A stretch of DNA of 64,000 nucleotides from Planctomycetota bacterium (GTDB taxonomy: Bacteria > Planctomycetota > SZUA-567 > H5-PLA8), in NCBI GenBank assembly GCA_015075375.1, contig JABTUM010000001.1, positions 305,201 through 369,200 of the forward strand. Reading direction: 5' to 3'. The notes under the pieces were generated by a model. It was not told the origin of the DNA. It did not search any database and saw only the letters and a program-made list of their open reading frames with translations. Position numbers and translations under genes: made by a program. This document shows positions 8,908-17,093 of this stretch, one piece after another; the first letter of the stretch is position 1, and every line of letters begins with the position of its first letter.

Positions 8908-11397
8908 ATGAACGGGTATCGCACACGAGTACTGCTGCTGGCGGTCCTGGCGATTTGCGCGGCGCGCGGAGGGGCGGCCGAATCTTCGAACGGCCCGGAA
9001 CGCCCGCCCGCCATCCCCGCTCTGAAGTCTTCGCTCCAAGTGGACGGCGACCTAAGCGACGCCGCCTGGACCCAGGCGCTGGCCCTCAAACTCGATCAGC
9101 ACGCCGACGTCAAGAAGCGACCCGGAAAGCCCAAGGATGCGACGGACCTGCGCCAGACGATGGATGCCGAGAACCTGTACCTCGCGTTCTCGTGCCAGGA
9201 ATCGCACGCCGACGGCCCGTGGATCTGCAAGGAGAAGTTCGAGCGCGAAGGGCTCTCCATTCTGGGCTCGGACTACGTCGCGATCGAGGTCATGGGCGGC
9301 AAGTTCACGGTGCTTTCGTACCTCCAGATATACGCCAACGCCGCGGGCCAGTGCCACGCCTACGCTCTTCACGCCGGCGGCGGGATGACCACTTGGGACG
9401 GTTACTCGCAACCGGACTTGGGCATCCATCCCGTCTGCGCGGCCAAGATCGATCCGGTGCGGAAGGCTTGGTACGTGGAGATGAAGCTGCCGCTGGCGCA
9501 GATCCTGCGGCATCCCATGGACGGAGCTCCGAAATTTTTGAATTTCAACTTTCGCCGCGTGCAATGGGGCGCCGACCGCGGCCACAAGCCGCGCGCGGAC
9601 TGGACCGGCATGGCGGACTTCGGCAAGGGCGCCATTCATTACGAGCATATGGTGACGTGGAAACCGATCGAATTCGGCACGCAGCGCGCCAGCGTGGGCT
9701 CCGCCGACATCAACAAAATCAACGCCTCGCCGCATGTGCCGGCTTATCACTGTTGCGCTCCGGTCGAACTGAGCCTGCATGCCTTCGAAAACAAGCTGCT
9801 TCCTCCGGAGAACATCTCGCGCGAGTACGAGTCGCAGTACTACCGGTTCATCTATCCCCGTGTGGAGGTTCTGGACGACTACCTTCCCACCACCTTCGCG
9901 AAGGTGGAAACCAAGACCGTGATGCCCAATCCGGCGTTCGATCCCCAGGCGGCATTCGTGCAAAAGCCCGTTTGCACTTCCACGGCCGCAGGCGCGCAGA
10001 TTCGATTCAGCGTCAAAGAAGCGGTGGACGTTCATGTGGCGATCGTAGACCGAAACAACAAGATCGTGCGGCATCTCGCATCCGGCGTGCTGGGAAGCAA
10101 CGCGCCCGAACCGCTGGCCGCCCACAGCCTGTCGCAGAATCTGTTGTGGGACGGAAAAGACGATTACGGCCAGCCCCTTCCTTCGGGCTCGTATAAAGCT
10201 CGCGTGGCCCTGCGCCTCAAGCCCACGTATTCCGGCGAAATGCCGCTGGGCAAATTCACCGAACTCGACAGCTACAAATTCCTCGATCTGGAGAACCTCC
10301 CCAGCCCCAAGGTGGATGCCAAGGGCATGTCCGCGATCGACCACGCCGGCGGCGCGAACAACATCATCCAGATCGACCGGGAACGAAACGAATTGTACCT
10401 CTCCGGGCAAATCGTTCATGACGCGACCACGGGTGAACAGCGGCGCGACATGAATCTCTTTAAGGATGAAAAGGGCAACCGCAAGCTGACAGGATCGCTG
10501 GCTAAAGAGGGCGAGATCGCGTTCGGCCGGGACGGGTTCATGTACGTGCGCAGTTTCAATGATGTCGTGCGGCTGGACCGCCTGGGCAATCCGGCCAAGT
10601 ATGCCGATATGAACGTGAACTTTTCGGGGTATTTCCTGGGCAGCAATTACAACCCGTTGCGCGGCATTTGCGTGGGCGGCCCGGACGGCGATGTGTACCT
10701 CATTCACGGAATCGTGCAGCACGGAAACGGATCGACGCAGATCTCGCAGATGGGCACGAACGGCCGCGTGAAGCGATATGGGTACATCTCCCTGCGAACG
10801 CAAGCGGGCGGCATCAAGGTGGACCGCAAGGGGTATGTGTACGTCGGCTGCACCGTCCGGCCTTCGGACGCGCTGGTTCCACCCGACCTGGCCCGGCAGA
10901 TCACGCCGGACGTGCGCGAAATTTACAAATGGTCCTACGGTTCCATCGTGAAATTCGATAAGGACGGCGGCTCCGCCGCGCTCGATCCCGCGGGCAAATT
11001 CCTGCTCTGCAAGACGGGCCAAGCGAAGCCCCAGGCGTGTACGCTCGAAGGCGCGCTGTGGGTGCATCCGGGGTATTCGCCCATGACCAACCGCACCGGC
11101 GGCCCCGGCAACGGCCCCCGCTGCGCGTGCCACTCGCCGCGTTTCGAACTGGACGACTTCGAGCGGCTGTTCATTCCCGACGGCCTCATGGCGCGTGTCG
11201 AGATCGCGGATTCCAACGGCAATACGATGCTCTATTTCGGCAAACGCGGCGCGAATCAGGAAAAGCTCGAGTTCCGTTATCCTTCGATGGTCGCGGCCAA
11301 CGATCACTTCTGCTACGTGGTCGATTACGTGATGGCAAAAACCATTCGAGTCAAACTCGATTACGAATGCATCGAAGAGGTGGCCTGCACGAAATAG
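8908..11397 (+). CDS. Secreted CBM9-like / FlgD-Ig / beta-propeller protein
   Basis: 829 aa. The ATG at 8908 is 6 bp after AAGGAG; a GTG one codon earlier is less well placed. Residues 1-24 form a signal peptide. Residues about 35-230 resemble family-9-type carbohydrate-binding domains (SLQVDGDLSDAAWTQA, DLRQTMDAENLYLAFSC, a late FNFRRVQWG block). At about 365-435 there is a FlgD-like Ig domain (VDVHVAIVDRNNKIVRHL ... LLWDGKDDYGQPLPSGSYKARV). The remainder (about 470-829) has NHL/propeller-like segments (IQIDRERNELYLSG, GGIKVDRKGYVYVGCT). No catalytic motif is seen. It is divergent from the sugar-type regulator and followed by GH16, which suggests a surface polysaccharide-binding protein. Confidence 0.8.
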   Translation: MNGYRTRVLLLAVLAICAARGGAAESSNGPERPPAIPALKSSLQVDGDLSDAAWTQALALKLDQHADVKKRPGKPKDATDLRQTMDAENLYLAFSCQESHADGPWICKEKFEREGLSILGSDYVAIEVMGGKFTVLSYLQIYANAAGQCHAYALHAGGGMTTWDGYSQPDLGIHPVCAAKIDPVRKAWYVEMKLPLAQILRHPMDGAPKFLNFNFRRVQWGADRGHKPRADWTGMADFGKGAIHYEHMVTWKPIEFGTQRASVGSADINKINASPHVPAYHCCAPVELSLHAFENKLLPPENISREYESQYYRFIYPRVEVLDDYLPTTFAKVETKTVMPNPAFDPQAAFVQKPVCTSTAAGAQIRFSVKEAVDVHVAIVDRNNKIVRHLASGVLGSNAPEPLAAHSLSQNLLWDGKDDYGQPLPSGSYKARVALRLKPTYSGEMPLGKFTELDSYKFLDLENLPSPKVDAKGMSAIDHAGGANNIIQIDRERNELYLSGQIVHDATTGEQRRDMNLFKDEKGNRKLTGSLAKEGEIAFGRDGFMYVRSFNDVVRLDRLGNPAKYADMNVNFSGYFLGSNYNPLRGICVGGPDGDVYLIHGIVQHGNGSTQISQMGTNGRVKRYGYISLRTQAGGIKVDRKGYVYVGCTVRPSDALVPPDLARQITPDVREIYKWSYGSIVKFDKDGGSAALDPAGKFLLCKTGQAKPQACTLEGALWVHPGYSPMTNRTGGPGNGPRCACHSPRFELDDFERLFIPDGLMARVEIADSNGNTMLYFGKRGANQEKLEFRYPSMVAANDHFCYVVDYVMAKTIRVKLDYECIEEVACTK

Positions 11398-11568
11398 GAG
11401 CGTTTGACCTGCACGAAAGCACCCTAGGCCAGCGTGCGCCGCGGCCGGCCATGCAATTCTTGCAGCAAGATTCGAAAGAATTTATGCGGAAAACGCTGCT
11501 TATATTTTGACTTTCACGCGGGAAGCATCCACCATGCGCTTCGCTTGGCGCTCACTGGAGCTTCTTCG

Positions 11569-12477
11569 ATGCGTGCGATCCTTTTCGTGCTTCTCGCTTG
11601 CGCCGTAGCGGAGGCAGCGGAGCCTCCTGCGCCGGTTACGGAAAAGGCCGAAGGTTCGTACGTGCCCGACGGGTACGAACTCACCTTTTTCGACGACTTC
11701 AACGGCGACCAGCTCGACAAGACGAAGTGGAAGACGCGTTACATCTACGCCAACGAGACGCAGGACCGGCTTAACGACGAACAACAGCGCTATCGCGACA
11801 ACGGCAACCACGTAATCGAAAAGGGCGCCCTGAAACTGATCGCCAAGAAGGTCGGCAACGCGCCGCAGACCGAAAAGACGCCGCACCCGATCAACTACGA
11901 GTCGGGCATGATCCGCTCGACGCACACCCAGAAGTACGGCTACTTCGAGGCGCGCGTGAAATTCTGCGATGCGATCGGCATCTGGCCGGCGTTCTGGCTG
12001 AACTCGGATTACGGGCCGGACAAGAAACTCTCCTGGCCGCCCGAGATCGATATTTTCGAGTACGTCATCAACGGGAAGGAAGATACCGAGAACATGATTC
12101 ATGCCGGAGTCGTGAGCCGGCCATCCACGGCCGCGGAAAACAAGGGGCAGCCCGCGCAGGGCAAAGAGTTCCTTTACGCCGATCCGGCGTTCAACAAGCG
12201 CTGGACCTTTTACCGCGCGCCGGAGTCGCTGGCCAACCGGTGGCTCACCGCCGGCCTGGAATGGGACGAAACGAGCGCGACGATATTTCTCGACGGCAAG
12301 AAGCTGGTGAGCTACGGGACCAAATGGGTCTACAACAGCGGGCGCGAAGCGCCGCCCGCGCACATTCTGCTGAATTTGGCCATCGGGGGCAGTTGGGCCG
12401 GCCGGCACGGCATCGACGACTCGAAGCTCCCGTTCGTCTTCGAGATCGACTGGGTTCGCGCCTACAAGAAGAAGTGA
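11569..12477 (+). CDS. Glycoside hydrolase family 16 (secreted)
   Basis: 302 aa. A short signal peptide (MRAILFVLLACAVAEA) is followed by a GH16 jelly-roll domain. The catalytic signature is present in full: E159-I-D161-I-F-E164 (nucleophile, assisting Asp, acid/base), preceded by IWPAFWL and followed by GLEWDETSATIFLDGKKL and the end block FEIDWVRAYKK. GH16 enzymes cleave beta-1,3/1,4-glucans, agar, carrageenan or xyloglucan. EIDIFE without the beta-bulge Met of lichenases fits the laminarinase/agarase side, but the exact substrate cannot be called. The ATG at 11569 has GGAG 8 bp upstream; longer in-frame starts would bury the signal peptide. It lies 171 bp after the CBM9-like exoprotein and is probably co-regulated. 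Confidence 0.93.
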   Translation: MRAILFVLLACAVAEAAEPPAPVTEKAEGSYVPDGYELTFFDDFNGDQLDKTKWKTRYIYANETQDRLNDEQQRYRDNGNHVIEKGALKLIAKKVGNAPQTEKTPHPINYESGMIRSTHTQKYGYFEARVKFCDAIGIWPAFWLNSDYGPDKKLSWPPEIDIFEYVINGKEDTENMIHAGVVSRPSTAAENKGQPAQGKEFLYADPAFNKRWTFYRAPESLANRWLTAGLEWDETSATIFLDGKKLVSYGTKWVYNSGREAPPAHILLNLAIGGSWAGRHGIDDSKLPFVFEIDWVRAYKKK

Positions 12478-12527
12478 TCGCTTCGGCGCTAGGCGAGTTT
12501 CGTGCGCGCGGCTAATCTCTGCGCGCT

Positions 12528-14012
12528 ATGGCTAAAAAATCGGAAACGATATTCTTCTGTTCGGGCTGCGGTCACGAGACCTCGCGCTGGGAAGGGCGCT
12601 GTCCGGGCTGCGGCGAATGGAACACGCTCACCGAAGCGCCCAAGCCGTCGGCCGGGACGCGCCCGCGCGGTTCCGGCGGTAAACTGCGCTCGGGCGGTTC
12701 GCACACGCCGCGTCCGGGGCTGGGGCTGTCCAGCGGCGCGCGGCCCCTCAAATCGTACGCATCCGAACGCCTGCCGCGGCTGCATCTGCCGCTGAGCGAA
12801 TTCGACCGGGTGATCGGCGGCGGCGCCGTGCCGGGCGGCAGCCTGCTCATCGGCGGCGAACCGGGCATCGGAAAATCCACGCTGCTCCTGCAGGTGCTCG
12901 GGGCGCTGGCGGCGGAGCAGGGCTCCGGCGCGGCGCGCCCGCTGCTCTATGTCAGCGGCGAAGAAGCGCCTTCGCAGATCTCGTCCCGCGGCCTGCGCCT
13001 GGGCGAAGGCGCGGCATTGGCTTCCAAGAAAGCCGCGGGCGTGGCGTACGACTTCGAATCGGATGCGCTGAAGCTGGCCGCCGAGACAGACCTCGATGCG
13101 ATTCTGGATTTGCTGGAGCAGGAGCGCCCGCGCGTGGCGGTCATCGACTCGGTGCAGACGCTGCGCGACCCGCAGCTCGCCAGCCCGCCGGGCGCGGTGG
13201 GGCAGGTGCGCGAATGCGCGATGGCGCTGGTGGAAGCGGCGCGGCGGCTGGAGGTGGCGATCTTCCTGATCGGGCACGTGACGCGCGAGGGGACCATCGC
13301 GGGGCCTAAGGTGCTGGAACACGTCGTCGATACGGTGCTGAGTTTCGAAGGCGATACGCGGCTGGGCTTGCGCTGCCTGCGCGCGCTGAAGAACCGCTTC
13401 GGTTCGGTGGACGAGGTGGGGCTGTTCGAGATGACCGGCTACGGGCTCGCGGAAGTGCCCGATCCGTCGCGCGCGCTGCTGGACGCGGCGGAAAGCGGCG
13501 AGAAGGGCCCCGGCACGGCCATCGGCGCGCTGTGCGAAGGAACGCGCGTCCTGCTGGTCGAACTGCAGGCGCTGACGGTTCCCGTGCCCGGCGGCGGCAG
13601 TCCGCGCCGGCGCGCGAGCGGGCTGGATCAGAACCGCCTCGCGATGCTCCTGGCGGTGCTGGAAACCAAAGCCGGCGTTCCGTTCGGGATGCTGGACGTC
13701 TTCGCGAGCGCGGCGGGCGGCTTCCGCGTGGACGAACCGGCGGCCGATTTACCGCTCGCGCTGGCGCTGGCTTCGGTGGCCACGGGTCGCGCGGTGCGGG
13801 AGAAGCTCGTCGCGGCCGGCGAGATCGGCCTGGGCGGCGAACTGCGCCCGGTGCCGCGGCTGGAAGCGCGCTTGGGCGAAGCCAAGCGCCTGGGCTTCGA
13901 GGCGGTGCTGGTGCCCGCGCGCGGACGCGAAACGGCCACGAAGAGTTCCGGAGGCCCGAAGGTGCTGCGCGCGAAGAATGTGCGCGAGGCGCTGGCGTTG
14001 GGGCTGGCCTAG
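12528..14012 (+). CDS. radA: DNA repair protein RadA (Sms)
   Basis: 494 aa, full length for RadA, with all four parts. There is an N-terminal C4 zinc finger (CSGCGHE and RCPGCGEWNT), a RecA-like ATPase with Walker A GEPGIGKST (residues 110-118) and Walker B VAVIDSVQT, the RadA-specific LKNRFGS motif at about 285, and a C-terminal Lon-protease-like domain (VFASAAGGFRVDEPAADLPLALALAS) with no proteolytic Ser-Lys dyad expected. RadA is a DnaB-like branch-migration helicase acting in recombination and replication-fork repair. The SRAP-family gene follows on the same strand after 73 bp, so the two may share a transcript. Confidence 0.97.
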   Translation: MAKKSETIFFCSGCGHETSRWEGRCPGCGEWNTLTEAPKPSAGTRPRGSGGKLRSGGSHTPRPGLGLSSGARPLKSYASERLPRLHLPLSEFDRVIGGGAVPGGSLLIGGEPGIGKSTLLLQVLGALAAEQGSGAARPLLYVSGEEAPSQISSRGLRLGEGAALASKKAAGVAYDFESDALKLAAETDLDAILDLLEQERPRVAVIDSVQTLRDPQLASPPGAVGQVRECAMALVEAARRLEVAIFLIGHVTREGTIAGPKVLEHVVDTVLSFEGDTRLGLRCLRALKNRFGSVDEVGLFEMTGYGLAEVPDPSRALLDAAESGEKGPGTAIGALCEGTRVLLVELQALTVPVPGGGSPRRRASGLDQNRLAMLLAVLETKAGVPFGMLDVFASAAGGFRVDEPAADLPLALALASVATGRAVREKLVAAGEIGLGGELRPVPRLEARLGEAKRLGFEAVLVPARGRETATKSSGGPKVLRAKNVREALALGLA

Positions 14013-14085
14013 ACGAGGGCATCGGTGAGCGGCATTGGATTGAAATTCGATTGTTTCCTGCCGTGGGCCGTTTAACACCTCCTCC

Positions 14086-14766
14086 ATGTGCGGACGCTTC
14101 TCCCTCGCCGTGCCGCTGAAGGATCTCCTCGAGGTCTTCGGCCCGCTGGACATCGACCCGTCCGTCGAACGGCTCTTCGCGCCGCGCTACAACATCGCTC
14201 CGACGCAGCAGATCGCCGCCGTCCGCGAGGAAGGCGGGCGCCGCAAGCTCCTGGCGCTGAAGTGGGGGCTCGTGCCGTCGTGGGCCAAGGATCCGGCCAT
14301 CGGCGTGAAGATGCTCAACGCCCGCGGCGAGACGGTGGCCGAGAAGCCTTCGTTCCGCAGCGCGTACAAGAAGCGCCGCTGCGTGCTCCCGGCCGGCGGC
14401 TTTTACGAGTGGAAGCGCGAAGGCAAGAACAAGCAGCCGTTCCACATCGTCCGCCGCGACGGGCGCGTCCTGGCGCTCGCGGCGCTTTGGGAACGCTGGG
14501 AGCCCAAGGACGGCGCGGCGCTCGAGACCTGCGCCATCGTCACCATCGGCCCCAACGCGGTGATGGAACCGATCCACGACCGCATGCCCGTGATCCTCGA
14601 CGGCGGCACGCTCGACGCCTGGCTGAACCCCGAGACGCCCGCGGAAGACCTGCCGAAGCTCATCGCCCCCTGCCCCGCCGACTGGATCCGCGCCTACCCG
14701 GTTTCCCAGAAAGTGAACAAAGCGACCTACAACGAAGCCGACTGCGTGCTGCCGTTCGAGGCGTAA
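14086..14766 (+). CDS. SRAP-family protein (YedK/HMCES-like abasic-site protector)
   Basis: 226 aa. After the initiator Met the catalytic Cys2 is followed by GRFSL (MCGRFSL), the invariant SRAP start. Other conserved blocks are RYNIAPTQQIAAV, LKWGLVPSWAKDP, LNARGETVAEKPSFR (Asn and Glu of the active site), RCVLPAGGFYEWKREGKNKQPF and MEPIHDRMPVIL (active-site His). These proteins form a thiazolidine cross-link with abasic sites in single-stranded DNA, shielding forks. Length and motifs are complete. It lies 73 bp downstream of radA, consistent with a DNA-damage role. Its stop is only 18 bp from the stop of the convergent low-GC gene at 14785. Confidence 0.95.
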   Translation: MCGRFSLAVPLKDLLEVFGPLDIDPSVERLFAPRYNIAPTQQIAAVREEGGRRKLLALKWGLVPSWAKDPAIGVKMLNARGETVAEKPSFRSAYKKRRCVLPAGGFYEWKREGKNKQPFHIVRRDGRVLALAALWERWEPKDGAALETCAIVTIGPNAVMEPIHDRMPVILDGGTLDAWLNPETPAEDLPKLIAPCPADWIRAYPVSQKVNKATYNEADCVLPFEA

Positions 14767-14784
14767 TTTCCAGGAAAATTAGAA

Positions 14785-16419
14785 TTAATTCTCACTATTC
14801 TTAACTTGCTGGTTTAACCAAAGCACGAGGTCAACATTGATCCTATGCGGAAACACTAATAAATACAGCAATGCCATATGCGGCCTCTCACTCAACCCCA
14901 TTGGTACGAATGCGCTATCAATATTCTCAGATTTAATGATCAAATCACTAAATCTCACCAAATGTCCGGGCTCCCGCGTCTCCAGCTTCCCATCCAGACA
15001 ACGCCACGTAAGTAGCTGCCACCTCTCTTCTGGAACAAATCTACAGTACTTGGTCCGAGTAATTTCCGGCCAATAAACCTTAAGGTGACGCTTCCAGAGG
15101 AGGGGAGCAAAGAGATGCACTAACGCCTCCAGGCTATATGAACTGCCTATAAATTCTTCCTCGATTGCACTACTCTTATCGCCAAATTTTGCCAACAATA
15201 CCTCCTCAACGCCATAGTACGGACTAGCTAAACCAGGGTCTTCTAAATTCGATCTACCTCTGTCCAGTGAACGTGAGTTTGCTTGCAAAATTCCATAGAT
15301 GCATTTCGCCAATAATAGCTGGAATTTCTGACTACCTGAGAACTTTCCACCCCACCAATGGATGGAAAGCATAAATGGAATTGCACTTTCCCCCCAAAGA
15401 AACAGCTTATCTAATCCATCAAGCACAAATCTATACTCTCGATCACTAATTAACTCATGCACTCCCTGCATTCTTCTAATCACTCTATGCGCACACATAC
15501 ATCCCAACACAATTGTCTTAACCGCCCTCCGCTGACACCTCTCCTCAGCAAGGGAGACTGAAAGCCAACTTTTTTCTTCTGTTGCTTCAACCGCTAAACA
15601 CTCGAGACAATAGTCAATCTCTTTTTCAAGTATCTTGAGAGTACTGTCGAAATTCCTACTATTTATGCCATAACGCTCGGCGTACGAATATACATAGCAC
15701 CAAACAAGCACTAAGCCCTCAATTAGCGCCCAATGATTCCTTGCTTCCCAATAGGGAGATAGTGCAACACCACAGATCGCACTAGCGCAAGAGACTTTCT
15801 CAATTGCCGCCTGCTCACCATTGGGTCTACTCCCAGCATCTAACAGGGAATCAATTATCTCTGAAAACCTTTTCTTGTCTAAAATATCCGTGCCGTCTGA
15901 GAGCCATGTCTGGATAATATCCTTCGTTACATTAACGAATGTTGGTTGGTTATTCTTAAATACCTGGACGAATTCCTGCTCAAGGCATGGCAATGTCTTC
16001 ACTATAAGGTTTTCGAACCCATTGGCACTGTTCCAACGATCTCTGTTTGAGTCATCAATATCCCTTCTGACTTGTTCATCAATATGACCCGTAAGAACCA
16101 AATAAGGGCGATGAGCATCCCTTGAAATGCCTGGAAAGGTAACTCTTTGCTCTACAAGATCTGTAATCTGCGCTTTCATTTCCCTATATGCAGTCAGAGT
16201 TAGTCGAGCACCTCTTACTCCTTTTAATTGGAATGCTGCAGGTTTACCTTCTGGAGATATTGCCAGAATATCCTTACCCTGCTCATATGGACCATGTCTT
16301 GTTAAGTGTACTACCTTAAACCCCTGCTGGTTCAATAGCTGGCAATACGGGACTTCAAAACCCCGTTCACTGCAATTAGTCAACCAATTTCCTACAAGCC
16401 TCTCGATCATGCCATTCAT
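14785..16419 (-). CDS. Large protein with N-terminal PD-(D/E)XK-like nuclease domain, low GC
   Basis: 544 aa, not assignable to a named system. Residues about 18-70 show a restriction-endonuclease-like core: E22 in the first helix (FEVPYCQLLNQQGFKVV), then GKD50 and, 14 residues on, FQ64LK66, i.e. D-x13-Q-x-K as in Mrr/Vsr-type PD-(D/E)XK domains. YLVLTG at about residue 112 may be another core strand. The remaining 400 or so residues are mostly helical, with scattered Cys and Trp and no ATPase, methylase or HNH motif. G+C is about 42% by eye against about 65% around it, so the gene is probably acquired. It overlaps the upstream gene by 44 bp; ATG 16410 is an alternative start with better AGAGG spacing. 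A DNA-targeting defence role is inference. Confidence 0.7.
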   Translation of the reverse strand: MNGMIERLVGNWLTNCSERGFEVPYCQLLNQQGFKVVHLTRHGPYEQGKDILAISPEGKPAAFQLKGVRGARLTLTAYREMKAQITDLVEQRVTFPGISRDAHRPYLVLTGHIDEQVRRDIDDSNRDRWNSANGFENLIVKTLPCLEQEFVQVFKNNQPTFVNVTKDIIQTWLSDGTDILDKKRFSEIIDSLLDAGSRPNGEQAAIEKVSCASAICGVALSPYWEARNHWALIEGLVLVWCYVYSYAERYGINSRNFDSTLKILEKEIDYCLECLAVEATEEKSWLSVSLAEERCQRRAVKTIVLGCMCAHRVIRRMQGVHELISDREYRFVLDGLDKLFLWGESAIPFMLSIHWWGGKFSGSQKFQLLLAKCIYGILQANSRSLDRGRSNLEDPGLASPYYGVEEVLLAKFGDKSSAIEEEFIGSSYSLEALVHLFAPLLWKRHLKVYWPEITRTKYCRFVPEERWQLLTWRCLDGKLETREPGHLVRFSDLIIKSENIDSAFVPMGLSERPHMALLYLLVFPHRINVDLVLWLNQQVKNSEN

Positions 16420-16870
16420 TCCTCTTCTTAATCATCAGAGCTTCGAATTCCTTGATAAACTCAGGGTCGCATTCTAGTTTCTCCATTTCGGCTCTATACT
16501 TTTCCGCAGTTCCAGGAGACATTACTAGCTGAGACATTAGTGGTCTATTGTTATGATCAAAATCAAGTTGGACTTTTTCCAATAGCGCCAGAAAGCTTTG
16601 CCTAAAGGTCATGTTTTTACCATCAACAACCTGGCCCGCTTCGGCTAGAGTTTTATCTAACACGTACCGAAATTGCTTAAATTGCTGCGCAATGAATGCT
16701 TCTGCCACTACTAATATCTTTTCCTTTACTCCATCAATATCTATCTTTTCAACTTCTTCATTACTTATCTCATACGAGGCACTTATTTGCTCAAATTCCG
16801 TTAAGTGCTCGCGGCCTTCTTCGTTAATGTAGGTGGATTTCTTACCTTCGTGAACAAAAGAAACCCTCAT
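16376..16870 (-). CDS. Hypothetical 164-aa protein, first gene of the low-GC cassette
   Basis: Not recognised. It opens with a short beta-rich segment (MRVSFVHEGKKSTYINEEGREHLTEF); from about residue 45 it is predicted helical and highly charged (EKILVVAEAFIAQQFKQFRYVLDKTLAEA; EKYRAEMEKLECDPEFIKEFEALMIKKRNEWHDREACRKL). There is no signal peptide, membrane segment or zinc motif. G+C is low, like the downstream nuclease-domain gene. Its 3' end overlaps the start of that gene by 44 bp in another frame, so translation is likely coupled and the two probably act together. It could be a regulator, inhibitor or recognition subunit, but nothing in the sequence decides between these. Confidence 0.65.
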   Translation of the reverse strand: MRVSFVHEGKKSTYINEEGREHLTEFEQISASYEISNEEVEKIDIDGVKEKILVVAEAFIAQQFKQFRYVLDKTLAEAGQVVDGKNMTFRQSFLALLEKVQLDFDHNNRPLMSQLVMSPGTAEKYRAEMEKLECDPEFIKEFEALMIKKRNEWHDREACRKLVD

Positions 16871-17093
16871 CTGTCGCAGAACAGGATCTTCCCCCCCTCA
16901 CTCTTTTCTTTAGAAAGAACATCAACTCTCTCATTAAGAAGTCGTTAGTTCTTTTCAGCTTTGGAAGCATTTCGCCTGCTACCTGAAAAGCCCCGTCACC
17001 TCGTTAAATGCAACGACCTGGGCAACCAGCGCGTGGGGGGGGTAGCGATGGTTGGATCCAGGCCGTTGCGTAAGACCGCAAGACTTTATCTTC

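Noticed and set aside
14767..17093. Attachment-site direct repeats bounding the low-GC cassette
   Set aside because: No convincing direct repeat, integrase or tRNA end was found at either border, so no integration mechanism is claimed.
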